The notes beneath the pieces were generated by a model. It ran no database searches. It had not been told where the DNA came from and worked only from the letters and a program-made list of their open reading frames with translations. Positions 25,838-33,567 of a stretch of DNA of 41,319 nucleotides are shown piece after piece. Position 1 is the first letter of the stretch. The number at the start of each line of letters is the position of its first letter. The position numbers and the translations under genes were made by a program. Location: contig NZ_FNYW01000015.1 of the NCBI RefSeq assembly GCF_900109085.1, positions 1 through 41,319 on the forward strand, read 5' to 3'. Source of the stretch: Alkalibacterium gilvum (GTDB taxonomy: Bacteria > Bacillota > Bacilli > Lactobacillales > Carnobacteriaceae_A).

Positions 25838-27574
25838 TTAGTCGGTGATTGTTACGTTTTCTTTCCCAAAGAGATTAACTGCCTCACTAACCACAGCATC
25901 CACTTCTTCTGTTTCTTTTGGTGCTTGTTCTTTTTCTTGGTTATCCGTTTCTTCTTGACCATCATTTTTCATTTGATCAATAAATGCCTGACGTACCTCC
26001 AACCATTGATTAGAAGGAACGGTTGCCATGTCCGCCCGATGTCCGATAACTTTTTCTAAGTAATCGCCCACCGCATCAATCAATATGGTATCATTGGCGG
26101 CTCTCTCACATAGAATATCATAATCGAATGTAACGACCAAACCATTTGGGCTTGCGGCGACTGGCTTAGATGTGTTCATTATTGCTTTTTGACTAGTCGA
26201 TAAGGCATTAATCAGATCAGGCCAGAGATCTTTCAACTTAGCCAAGTCATTTCTTGTCGCATGCTCTAGTATACCAAAAACCTGATGTCGATTAACTTTA
26301 AATACAGTTTGACCTGCATTTTTTCTTGCAGGTTTACGTTTTGGTGTTTTAGTTGCTTCATTGTTTACACCATTTTGCTGCATTTGCTCAATGACTTTTT
26401 GCATTTGATTCAATCTGTTTTTAAGCGTTCTTAGTTCCTGACTTTCATCAGTATCTCTTGTAGTCGTTGGGGCAGAGTCCGTTGCTATTTCTGGTTTAAC
26501 TTGAGCAAGTCGAACCGTTGCAACTTCTAAGTATACCTCTGCATGCGTCGAGATGCGCATTTCTTGCTGTGTTTGGTTCATGATTTCTATAATATCATAA
26601 ATTTTTTCAGGCTGAGCCTCAGCAATTAGTGTATTAAAACGATCATCTACTTTACTCATTTTCAACAGATTCTCATCTTTTGTTTTCTGGTATATGAGAA
26701 TGTCACGTGAAAAGAGTATAACGTCGCCGACTAAGCGATTTGCATCTTTTCCTTCTTGCATCATTTGATGAAGCAGTTCCAGTCCTTTTTCAGTGTTATG
26801 ATTCAAGGCTGCTGAGATATAGTCAATCATCAATTCTTGCGTGACACTTCCTGTTATCCTCAGCGTATCATCAAGGGTAACTGCGCCATCAGAAAATGAG
26901 ATGACTTGATCTAAAATACTTAATGCATCTCGCATGCCGCCTTCTGCTGCTTTAGCAATACTCATAAGCGCATCAGGATCAAATTCAATATTTTTTTCAT
27001 TTAATATATAGGTCATTCTTTTAATAATATCTTGAGCTGAAATACGTCTGAAATCAAATCGTTGCGTTCGTGATATGATTGTTAACGGAATCTTATGTGG
27101 TTCTGTTGTTGCTAAAATGAAAACAACATTCATGGGTGGTTCTTCAAGTGTTTTCAGTAAGGCATTAAAGGCACCCATTGAAAGCATATGGACTTCATCT
27201 ATGATGTACACTTTATACTCTGCCTCTGTCGGTGCGTAATTTGCTTTCTCTCTAATGTCACGTATTTCTTCTACACCATTGTTACTTGCGGCATCGATTT
27301 CAATAACGTCACCAAGTTTACCTTGTGTAATTGATTGACAAAGGTTACATTCGTTACACGGTTCACCATCTTTTGGGTTTTTACAGTTCATTGCTTTGGC
27401 AAATATTTTTGCAGCACTTGTCTTCCCGGTTCCCCGTGGTCCAGAAAACAAATAGGCATGACTCGTATTCCCATGACTCAATGCATTTCTTAAAGTTCTA
27501 GTCACTGCTTCTTGGCCGGCAATATCCTTGAATTGCTGAGGCCTCCAGACACGATATAATGCTTGATAGCTCAT
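25838..27574 (-). CDS. dnaX: DNA polymerase III gamma/tau subunit
   Basis: The AAA+ motor of the clamp loader, 578 residues. The P-loop is [14 protein letters not shown] at about residues 43-56, the zinc module has four cysteines in CNECNLC and the preceding segment, Walker B is [10 protein letters not shown], and the arginine-finger region is [11 protein letters not shown]. The C-terminal part after about residue 370 is lysine- and glutamine-rich, then forms the tau-type domain that contacts the polymerase. I see no obvious slippery site for a shortened gamma form. The start has GAGGGG 4 bases before the ATG. It is the first gene of dnaX-ebfC-recR-yaaL. Confidence 0.97.
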   Translation of the reverse strand: MSYQALYRVWRPQQFKDIAGQEAVTRTLRNALSHGNTSHAYLFSGPRGTGKTSAAKIFAKAMNCKNPKDGEPCNECNLCQSITQGKLGDVIEIDAASNNGVEEIRDIREKANYAPTEAEYKVYIIDEVHMLSMGAFNALLKTLEEPPMNVVFILATTEPHKIPLTIISRTQRFDFRRISAQDIIKRMTYILNEKNIEFDPDALMSIAKAAEGGMRDALSILDQVISFSDGAVTLDDTLRITGSVTQELMIDYISAALNHNTEKGLELLHQMMQEGKDANRLVGDVILFSRDILIYQKTKDENLLKMSKVDDRFNTLIAEAQPEKIYDIIEIMNQTQQEMRISTHAEVYLEVATVRLAQVKPEIATDSAPTTTRDTDESQELRTLKNRLNQMQKVIEQMQQNGVNNEATKTPKRKPARKNAGQTVFKVNRHQVFGILEHATRNDLAKLKDLWPDLINALSTSQKAIMNTSKPVAASPNGLVVTFDYDILCERAANDTILIDAVGDYLEKVIGHRADMATVPSNQWLEVRQAFIDQMKNDGQEETDNQEKEQAPKETEEVDAVVSEAVNLFGKENVTITD

Positions 27575-27611
27575 GTTTCCCCTCTTTTCTCAGTAAATCA
27601 GTCTCTTAACC

Positions 27612-27640
27612 ATTATAGGTCAATTTCTGTTTAATTCCAA
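27612..27640 (-). promoter_or_regulatory. Sigma-A promoter of the dnaX operon
   Basis: On the minus strand, a TTGGAA -35 box (27635-27640), a 17-base spacer and a perfect TATAAT -10 box (27612-27617), 37 bases before the dnaX start codon. The rest of 27575-27871 is AT-rich and contains no further gene. Confidence 0.75.
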
Positions 27641-27871
27641 AGTTTATTTTAATATTTTAATCTTGAAAGTATAAAGTTGATAGTGTCTTTATTTTCCTGC
27701 TTTTTTCTATTCTAAAAAATCACTGACTGCTATATACGCAAGGGTTGGCGCTTAATTAAACACACATTCTTTCCCTTTTAGAACATAGTTTGGTAAACTA
27801 GTTCCAACTTAAGATCTTAATTAAACTTAATTTCCAAAATAGACTACTGAAGCATAAAGGAGTAACCGCCG

Positions 27872-28732
27872 ATGAAAAAGCATAAAGAATCAAGTCGTTC
27901 TCAACTTATCGATTGGCTTCTACGTGTGTTGAAAGGCACACTTATTGGATCTGGAGCGATTCTTCCGGGAGTCAGCGGTGGCGCCTTGGCAGCTGTTTTT
28001 GGTTTGTATAAACCGCTTATCTTATTTATTTCAGATATTACCAATCAGTTTATGAAAGGAATAAAGTTCTTTCTCCCTGTTGGTATCGGCGCGGTTCTCG
28101 GCGTGTTTGTCTTAGCTTATCCTTTAAATTACGGTCTAGATTACTACCCTGTTCACATTCTTTGGGCCTTTATTGGAACAATTATTGGAACTCTCCCTAC
28201 CTTGTATCGTGAAGCAGGAAAAAACGGAAGAAAGGCTCATCATATTTATTTAGCTGTTATTTCAAGTGTGGTTATGTTCATTCTATTGTTATGGGCAAAT
28301 AAAAACCTTGATTTACAGGTTGAGCAAAACAGTGTGACTTGGTTACTATCGGGTGCTATTTTTGCTTCTGGCTTTATTGTTCCAGGGTTAAGTCCTTCAA
28401 ATTTTTTAATCTATCTGAATTTATATCAGCCTTTAACGAAAGCTATTCGTGTGTTAGATTTTTCAGTTTTAATTCCCGTAGCTGTTGGAGCAATCATTTG
28501 TATCTTTCTTTTTGCAAAAGCTATTCAATATTTATTAGATATTGCTTATGCTACTGTTTTTCACTTTGTCTTTGGTGTCGTTGTTGCTTCCACTATAATT
28601 ATTGCTCCATCAGCTGATATGTACAACGGGCTTTCTGTACTTGATTATGGCGTCGTTATTCTGCTTTTCTTTTTAGGGTTAGCCCTTGGCTTCTGGATGG
28701 GACGTTTAGAAGATACTTATAAAAAAGATTAG
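27872..28732 (+). CDS. DUF368 membrane protein, PopT-like undecaprenyl-phosphate translocase
   Basis: A 286-residue integral membrane protein with about eight hydrophobic segments. Two related glycine/proline motifs, ILPGVSGGALA near residue 33 and FIVPGLSPSNFL near 168, mark the inverted-repeat DUF368 fold. Members named PopT in Vibrio and Staphylococcus return undecaprenyl phosphate to the inner leaflet for wall-polymer synthesis; the assignment here is by family. The ribosome binding site AAAGGAG is well placed. It is the only plus-strand gene in this block and is transcribed towards ffs, from which a strong palindromic terminator separates it. Confidence 0.85.
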   Translation: MKKHKESSRSQLIDWLLRVLKGTLIGSGAILPGVSGGALAAVFGLYKPLILFISDITNQFMKGIKFFLPVGIGAVLGVFVLAYPLNYGLDYYPVHILWAFIGTIIGTLPTLYREAGKNGRKAHHIYLAVISSVVMFILLLWANKNLDLQVEQNSVTWLLSGAIFASGFIVPGLSPSNFLIYLNLYQPLTKAIRVLDFSVLIPVAVGAIICIFLFAKAIQYLLDIAYATVFHFVFGVVVASTIIIAPSADMYNGLSVLDYGVVILLFFLGLALGFWMGRLEDTYKKD

Positions 28733-28751
28733 GCTCGCTATACTAAATGGA

Positions 28752-28789
28752 AAAGAGATACCCCTAACAATTGTTAGGGGTATCTCTTT
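28752..28789. terminator. Bidirectional terminator (38-bp perfect palindrome)
   Basis: AAAGAGATACCCCTAACAA and its exact complement meet at 28770/28771. The stem is GC-rich in the centre with short A- and T-tails. It serves the DUF368 gene on the plus strand and ffs on the minus strand. Confidence 0.9.
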
Positions 28790-28814
28790 CTATGAATATG
28801 TTTCAAGTATTCAT

Positions 28815-28917
28815 GGCTATGTAATCACATGACACATGACGGAACGATACTTAGTGCTGCTTCCTTCCGGACCTGACACGGTTCGTATGTCCGCCATTGC
28901 CATGTGGCCTCTCGGCA
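28815..28917 (-). ncRNA. ffs: Signal recognition particle RNA, small bacterial type (4.5S-like)
   Basis: The minus strand carries GTCAGGTCCGGAAGGAAGCA (within 28851-28879), the conserved domain IV that binds Ffh. The flanks pair into a long hairpin: CACATGGCAATGGCGGA on one side with TCCGTCATGTGTCATGTG on the other. The ends are set from the promoter and from pairing of GGC with GCC, and are uncertain by several bases. The length of about 100 nt fits the small form lacking the Alu domain. In Bacillus this gene lies between tadA and dnaX. Here it is still beside dnaX but far from tadA. Confidence 0.93.
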
Positions 28918-28923
28918 ATTACT

Positions 28924-28932
28924 ATAATAGCA
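28924..28932 (-). promoter_or_regulatory. Extended -10 promoter of ffs
   Basis: The minus strand reads TGCTATTAT, with a weak -35 (TGGAAA) 17 bases upstream. Transcription should begin near 28917, at the TTGCCGAG start of the RNA. Confidence 0.6.
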
Positions 28933-28960
28933 CAGGTAGGATTTTTTTTCCAGGGTAAAT

Positions 28961-29167
28961 TTAAAAAGAACATCCAAAACCATTGATCGCTCTAATAACT
29001 CGCGAACTGCTCTTCGATGCAATAATCGGAATGATTAAAAAGACGGATAATAGTACGAAAACTGCTGTGATAACTGTTTCTGGTAGAAAGTAAGTAATAA
29101 CTTGAAGGATCATGAAATACAGAATATAAAATCCGATACTAAATACTGGACACATCAATCGTTTCAT
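28961..29167 (-). CDS. Small two-helix membrane protein, unknown function
   Basis: A 68-residue protein with two hydrophobic segments (about residues 8-30 and 34-50) and a short basic, serine-rich tail. I do not recognise a family. The ATG at 29167 was chosen because AAGGAG lies 8 bases upstream; a GTG three codons earlier overlaps that site. It lies just upstream of the ffs promoter on the same strand, and its stop codon is only about 30 bases from that promoter. Confidence 0.55.
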   Translation of the reverse strand: MKRLMCPVFSIGFYILYFMILQVITYFLPETVITAVFVLLSVFLIIPIIASKSSSRVIRAINGFGCSF

Positions 29168-29289
29168 TCTTGTCACTCCTTATGATAAAACAGTTTACCA
29201 TCTCTATTCGTCTTTGACCAGTCTTACTAGGCTATAGATAAATAGAATGTTGGAATCTCAAAAGCTATACATTAAATTTAGTAATGACA

Positions 29290-29314
29290 AACCAAGCCTA
29301 GGACTTGGTTTTTT
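29290..29314 (+). terminator. Orphan intrinsic terminator on the plus strand
   Basis: AACCAAG and CTTGGTT form a 7-bp stem with a 7-base loop, followed by six T on the plus strand. No plus-strand gene precedes it between 28732 and here. It may end an unrecognised short RNA, or act against antisense transcription. The remainder of 29168-29663 holds the 52-bp repeats and the natB-like gene's terminator. Confidence 0.45.
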
Positions 29315-29380
29315 GATTATATATCGTCATTTTTGATTTTCGATATTCTTTTGTACCCTTCGGAGTCTTTTTTAATCCTT

Positions 29381-29602
29381 GAAGGGCGCGCATTTGCTGT
29401 TTATGTGACCTTCGCTACTTTTTACAACTCGGGAAGGGTACACATTTCATGTTTGTGTGACCTTCGCTACTCTTTACAACTCGGGAAGGGTACGCATTTC
29501 ATGTTTGTATGACCTTCGCTACTCATTACAACTCGGGAAGGGCGCGCATTTCATGTTTGTATGACCTTCGCTACTCATTACAACTCGGGAAGGGCGCGCA
29601 TT
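29381..29602. repeat. Tandem 52-bp repeats, four full copies and a partial fifth
   Basis: Units begin at 29381, 29433, 29485, 29537 and 29589, each with GAAGGG followed by a variable pair of bases, CATTTCATGTTTGTATGACC and TTCGCTAC, and ending in ACAACTCG. Units 3 and 4 are nearly identical and unit 1 is the most divergent. Within each unit GAAGG pairs with CCTTC and TCAT with ATGA, so each can fold into a stem-loop. There are no unique spacers and no open frame. The array is GC-richer than its AT-rich surroundings and lies between two terminators. Confidence 0.93.
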
Positions 29603-29627
29603 CAAAATAAAAAATCAACTCACAAGA

Positions 29628-29653
29628 AAAGAGGCTGAAAAATCAGCCTCTTT
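29628..29653 (-). terminator. Intrinsic terminator of the natA/natB-like operon
   Basis: An 11-bp stem, AAAGAGGCTGA with TCAGCCTCTTT, and a 4-base loop lie 11 bases past the permease stop codon, with a TTTTCTT tail on the minus strand. Confidence 0.9.
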
Positions 29654-29663
29654 CCTATTTATA

Positions 29664-30944
29664 TTATTGACTATTATTTTTACGTGCTTTTCTATTACTT
29701 TGCATGATACTCCATGATCGTTTGATTGTTCCCAAGAGATTCGTGTCTGAGTATATCAATACATTTGAGCGATAGAACGCTAAGGAAACGAAAGATATTA
29801 GTATTGCGAATCCAATTGTTCCAATGATTGATAACCATATACCCAATGTTGAAACGGTTTCCGCAGCTATTCTAAATGGCATAACGAAAGGCGTGAACAA
29901 TGGAATATATGAAAAGACTTCAACAAATGTATTATCAGGAGAAGTAAAGGCGAATATCCCTATATAAAATCCGATTAATGCCATAAACACAATAGGCGTT
30001 ACTGCTTTATTTACATCTTCCATTTTAGTAGCTAGTGAGCCAAAGAAGGCAGCTAAAACGACGTACATTAACACGCCTGCGATAAAGAAGATGATTGTAA
30101 ACCCTAGGAGTTCTTGAAGTATAGAGGCTAAGTCTATTTGGTTAAGAGCACTTTGCACGATATCAGCATCTTTGAAGTAGATATACGCACCGAAACCAAT
30201 CACAGCATAGATAGTTATTTGTGTTAGGAGCACAAGCATCACTCCGGTTAATTTTCCAAAGAAGTGGTTTGTTGCACTAGCACTCGATAAAATAATTTCC
30301 ATAATACGCGTGCCTTTCTCATTTGCGACCTCTTCTGCAATAATCCCAGCATATGTCATAATAAATATCATAATAGCTATACTCACAAAGTACGCACTAC
30401 CTTGCTGCACAATCGTATCTGAAAAATCTTCTTCCGTCAGTGAGCCTTCTTCAATATCCACATGTTGCTCAACCAAAGTCACTGGTTCAGATAATTTTGC
30501 TACGTCTTCTTGCCCTAAATTCAATTCATCAGCTCTTAACATTGTCTGAAAATTAGATAAACTTTCTTGAATAATGCTTGACTGATCTGAAAAATCGTCC
30601 GTATAAACAAGTTCGGCGTTTACCGTCCCATTTTCTACTTCAGCAGTTAAATAGCCACTAATTGACTCATCAAGCAGAGCTTCTTCTGCTTCGGATTCTT
30701 CCTTAATGTCATCATCGATTTGGAAGTCCCAGTCTTGTGATGAAAATATTTGGTTAATTGTTTCGTTTTCAGATATTACAGCAATCTGTGTATCAGGTTC
30801 TGTCTGTTCCTCTTGAGAAAAGTAATAGGTTATACCCGCTACCACAGCTACTAGAACTAAAGGAGATAATACCATCGCTATAAATCCAAATGATTTGATA
30901 TTCTTTTTATAAACCTCTTTAGTGATAACCCAATATTTATTCAT
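29664..30944 (-). CDS. ABC transporter permease, NatB/ABC-2 type
   Basis: A 426-residue membrane protein. An N-terminal transmembrane helix (about residues 20-42) is followed by an extracytoplasmic domain of about 120 residues, acidic and without cysteines, then five to six clustered helices from about residue 175 to 400. The segment EEVANEKGTRIMEIILSS is the conserved cytoplasmic coupling helix of NatB-type exporters. The Bacillus relative exports sodium; other members export peptides or drugs, so the substrate is open. Its ATG overlaps the stop of the ATPase gene (ATGAATAA). A GTG three codons earlier is an alternative start. Terminator at 29628-29653. Confidence 0.88.
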   Translation of the reverse strand: MNKYWVITKEVYKKNIKSFGFIAMVLSPLVLVAVVAGITYYFSQEEQTEPDTQIAVISENETINQIFSSQDWDFQIDDDIKEESEAEEALLDESISGYLTAEVENGTVNAELVYTDDFSDQSSIIQESLSNFQTMLRADELNLGQEDVAKLSEPVTLVEQHVDIEEGSLTEEDFSDTIVQQGSAYFVSIAIMIFIMTYAGIIAEEVANEKGTRIMEIILSSASATNHFFGKLTGVMLVLLTQITIYAVIGFGAYIYFKDADIVQSALNQIDLASILQELLGFTIIFFIAGVLMYVVLAAFFGSLATKMEDVNKAVTPIVFMALIGFYIGIFAFTSPDNTFVEVFSYIPLFTPFVMPFRIAAETVSTLGIWLSIIGTIGFAILISFVSLAFYRSNVLIYSDTNLLGTIKRSWSIMQSNRKARKNNSQ

Positions 30945-31836
30945 TGTTTTCACCAGCCATTCGTTTGAATATTTCTTCTAAGGTAGGTGGTTGTTGACTA
31001 AATGTTGGAATATAGCCATTTTTAGTTGCTTCATTAAATATTAATTTACCATCTTCTGTATCCGTCAAGTACACTATATCGATATTATCGCTTGTTTTCT
31101 CTACCTGTTTCACTCCTGGGAACTGTTTAAGGTCTTCGTGCGATAAATCAGATTCTAAGAACAACTTAGTTCTCCCGAATTGCTGACGGATATCTTTAAC
31201 TGTTCCGTTTAGTACAGGCCTACCATCCTTCAGCATGATCAAGCTATGACACAGCTCTTCTACGTTATTCATATTATGACTTGAAAAGATAATGCTTGCC
31301 CCATTTGCCTGAGCTTCACGAATGCCATCTTCAAGAAGCTCAGCGTTGACTGGGTCAAGTCCGCTAAAGGGTTCATCTAAAATAATTAATTCCGGCTGAT
31401 GTATCAACGTCGAGATTAACTGAACTTTTTGCTGGTTACCTTTTGATAATGTTTTGACTTTATCTGTTTTTTTACCTTTTACATCAAACTTTTCCAACCA
31501 GTGATCAATTAAAGGTTTGATTTCACTTTTTTTCTTTCCTCGTAATTGTGCAAAATACAGCAGTTGGTTTTCAATCGTTACCTTTGGATACAAGCCACGT
31601 TCTTCTGGCAGGTAACCAATTTTATTAAAGGTTTCTGTCGTTAGGTATTTATTATTCCAAAGAACATGACCGTTGTCAGGTGTCAATAAGTTTAGAATGA
31701 TTCGAAATGTTGTTGTTTTACCAGCACCATTTTGACCGATTAAACCCATGATTTCTCCTGGCTTTATATTGAATTCCAAATCGTCCACTGCCGTAAGCGA
31801 GCCAAACGTTTTCTTTATATTTTTTACCTCTAGCAT
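30937..31836 (-). CDS. ABC transporter ATP-binding protein, NatA-like
   Basis: A 299-residue ATPase with Walker A GQNGAGKTTTF at about residues 34-44, signature LSKGNQQKVQ at about 134, Walker B LIILDEPFSGLD at about 152, and a switch histidine in FSSHNM. The C-terminal 80 residues are the extra domain common to NatA and CcmA-like exporters. GAAGGAGAG precedes the ATG. It overlaps the permease gene by 8 bases, so the two form one exporter. A TATAAT box lies near 31889-31894 in the upstream gap. There is no obvious resistance or bacteriocin gene in the transcript. Confidence 0.93.
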   Translation of the reverse strand: MLEVKNIKKTFGSLTAVDDLEFNIKPGEIMGLIGQNGAGKTTTFRIILNLLTPDNGHVLWNNKYLTTETFNKIGYLPEERGLYPKVTIENQLLYFAQLRGKKKSEIKPLIDHWLEKFDVKGKKTDKVKTLSKGNQQKVQLISTLIHQPELIILDEPFSGLDPVNAELLEDGIREAQANGASIIFSSHNMNNVEELCHSLIMLKDGRPVLNGTVKDIRQQFGRTKLFLESDLSHEDLKQFPGVKQVEKTSDNIDIVYLTDTEDGKLIFNEATKNGYIPTFSQQPPTLEEIFKRMAGENNE

Positions 31837-32009
31837 GTCTCTCCTTCTTTCTATTTAAATGTACTTATTTATCTTTGTAAACCATTACTATTATAACATT
31901 GTATTATAATTTACGAAACAATTAAGCTAGTAAAAAGCCAAGACTATTTCATTCTTTCATCACTAACTTTTCATATTTTGACTGAATCGCTTCATTCATT
32001 GGTGCTGAT

Positions 32010-32603
32010 TTATTTTCCACCCATACGTTTATAATATATCCATCCTGAATAAATGCCAGGGATAGCTATCCATGTAATTATACCATACGTTGCTACGTCG
32101 TTTACCTTTACTCCAAGTAAAAATGCCGTCAGCATAATAATGATTATTGGAAATGTAAGATAACCTAACCATCTATGAGCGACTCTCCACGTTTCTTCAT
32201 CCCTAATCGTCCATGGAAGTCTAAGCCCCATATAACGATTAAATGGTAACTTAGGTGACGTATTACCTATAATTCCCATAATGACTAATACCACTATAAA
32301 GGTTATTCCTCTGTCATTATTTGATAATAGTAACTGGGCTTTTGGATACCAGAGTATAAAGGTAAATAATGCGGCGAAAAATAAAATGAAGAATCTGTTT
32401 AGTCGTCTCATTGTTTTTACTTTGGGATTAGTTTCAGAAAGCTTGGCAATACGTGGTGTAAAAATATCTAGTAAACCTAACGCGATAATTACCGCTACAC
32501 CAATCAGGATAATGCTCGATTGACTTTTCTCTTGTATAAATGATAAAGCAATAATTGCTACGGATAAAAGTGTGATCGGCCAAATAATTGTTGTTTTTTT
32601 CAT
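32010..32603 (-). CDS. SdpI-family membrane protein (immunity-type)
   Basis: A 197-residue protein with six predicted hydrophobic segments. The SdpI signature is clear: GNTSPKLPFNRYMGLRLPWT, then EETWRVAHRWLGY, at about residues 114-150. Bacillus SdpI protects against the SDP killing peptide and also sequesters the repressor SdpR at the membrane. The start has AAAGGAG 8 bases upstream, formed by the end of the regulator gene 6 bases before. No sdpA, sdpB or sdpC toxin genes are in the window, so it may act against foreign peptides or only as a regulator partner. Confidence 0.9.
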   Translation of the reverse strand: MKKTTIIWPITLLSVAIIALSFIQEKSQSSIILIGVAVIIALGLLDIFTPRIAKLSETNPKVKTMRRLNRFFILFFAALFTFILWYPKAQLLLSNNDRGITFIVVLVIMGIIGNTSPKLPFNRYMGLRLPWTIRDEETWRVAHRWLGYLTFPIIIIMLTAFLLGVKVNDVATYGIITWIAIPGIYSGWIYYKRMGGK

Positions 32604-32608
32604 ATTTA

Positions 32609-32869
32609 CTACTCCTTTTCGAATAAATCCATAAAACCACTTACTGTTTCTTGAAGCACGGTCAGATTAATCGAATATATTCGGTATAATCCCTGTTTCT
32701 CTGCACTAACTAACTCTGCTTCTTTTAAAATGTCCAAATGCTTGGATATAGCGGGCTTAGATATTTCAAAGTGTTCAGCTATTTCTCCAGCAGACCTATC
32801 TCTATCTCGAAGCAAACTAAGTATTTCTCTTCGAGTCGGATCCCCTAATGCTTTAAATACGCCCCCCAT
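32609..32869 (-). CDS. ArsR/SdpR-family transcriptional repressor
   Basis: An 86-residue winged-helix protein. It opens with the ArsR-type FKALGDPTRREILSLL, followed by the helix-turn-helix (AGEIAEHFEISKPAISKHLDIL) and a short wing (KQGLYRIYSI). It lacks the cysteine metal-site motif of metal sensors, which agrees with an SdpR-like autorepressor. It precedes the sdpI-like gene by 5 bases in one operon. A 30-bp inverted repeat at 32900-32929, 31 bases upstream of the start codon, is the likely operator. In Bacillus, SdpR represses sdpRI until SdpI, bound to the toxin, pulls it to the membrane. Confidence 0.9.
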   Translation of the reverse strand: MGGVFKALGDPTRREILSLLRDRDRSAGEIAEHFEISKPAISKHLDILKEAELVSAEKQGLYRIYSINLTVLQETVSGFMDLFEKE

Positions 32870-32899
32870 TTTTCTACCTTCTTCCTTGTTTTTATACTC

Positions 32900-32929
32900 T
32901 GTTTAACTATTTAGCTAATTAGTTAAACA
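32900..32929 (-). promoter_or_regulatory. Probable operator of the sdpR/sdpI-like operon
   Basis: Perfect 10-bp arms TGTTTAACTA and TAGTTAAACA flank a 10-base near-palindromic centre containing TAGCTA. The length and symmetry suit a dimeric ArsR-type repressor. A TATAAA -10 box lies just downstream, so the site overlaps the expected -35 region. Confidence 0.7.
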
Positions 32930-33043
32930 AAGTTTAATACTTTACGTAAAATAAGTCAAGCATATCATTACTCTACATAAGCACATTTAAATGCGATAGC
33001 ATCCTTACTATGAAAAGTTGAATCTGATCTCCTCAATAAAAAA

Positions 33044-33064
33044 AGAGAGGACGTTTGCCTCTCT
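33044..33064 (-). terminator. Intrinsic terminator of yjbQ
   Basis: A 7-bp stem, AGAGAGG with CCTCTCT, has a 7-base loop and is followed on the minus strand by a T-run of seven. It lies about 20 bases past the yjbQ stop codon. Confidence 0.85.
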
Positions 33065-33084
33065 CATTTGACTACACAGTTTAA

Positions 33085-33489
33085 TTATCCTTCAAGAATT
33101 TTTATATAAAACGTACGGGTTCTAGGTCCATCAAATTCTGCAAAGTAAACACTTTGCCATGTTCCAAAAATAATTTTTCCTTCGTGAATAATCAATGACT
33201 CACTCGCCCCGACAAGCGATGACTTCAGATGCCCATCAGAATTTCCTTCCATATGAACAAAATAATCATGGTTTGGGAAAGTGTCATTTAATGCTCGTTT
33301 TAAATCTATTCTCACATCAGGATCTGCATTCTCGTTTATTGTTATCCCCGCAGTGGTATGCGGACAATAGACAAGCATTATTCCTTCCTTGATGCCACTA
33401 TCTTCTAGTGCTTCGTTGAGGTAAGTATCTAACGACTTTAGTTCTTGTTTATCTCGTGTCGATAATGAAACCTTTTTTACATAGCTCAT
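33085..33489 (-). CDS. yjbQ: YjbQ/UPF0047 family protein
   Basis: A 134-residue protein of the YjbQ family with the conserved VYCPHTTAGITINENAD segment at about residues 40-56, HMEGNSDGHLKSSLVG at about 78-93 and a late GTWQSVYFAEFDGPR. The histidines form the presumed metal or substrate site. Some members have weak thiamine-phosphate synthase activity, but the true role is not settled. The ATG has a G-rich site (GGGGGGAATAAGG) upstream. It lies 78 bases behind ilvE and may share its transcript, which ends at the terminator at 33044-33064. Confidence 0.9.
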   Translation of the reverse strand: MSYVKKVSLSTRDKQELKSLDTYLNEALEDSGIKEGIMLVYCPHTTAGITINENADPDVRIDLKRALNDTFPNHDYFVHMEGNSDGHLKSSLVGASESLIIHEGKIIFGTWQSVYFAEFDGPRTRTFYIKILEG

Positions 33490-33567
33490 CCTTATTCCCC
33501 CCTCTATCTTCTTTATTAATCATAACGAATTTTATAGTTTAATCAAAAAGGAAGGTTTTGTATCATA

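Noticed and set aside
25838-27574. Programmed frameshift in dnaX for a short gamma subunit
   Set aside because: I find no A-rich slippery heptamer with a following hairpin at the expected place; Gram-positive dnaX usually makes one product.
29381-29602. CRISPR array
   Set aside because: The whole 52-bp unit repeats without unique spacers, the copies drift gradually, and there are no cas genes nearby.
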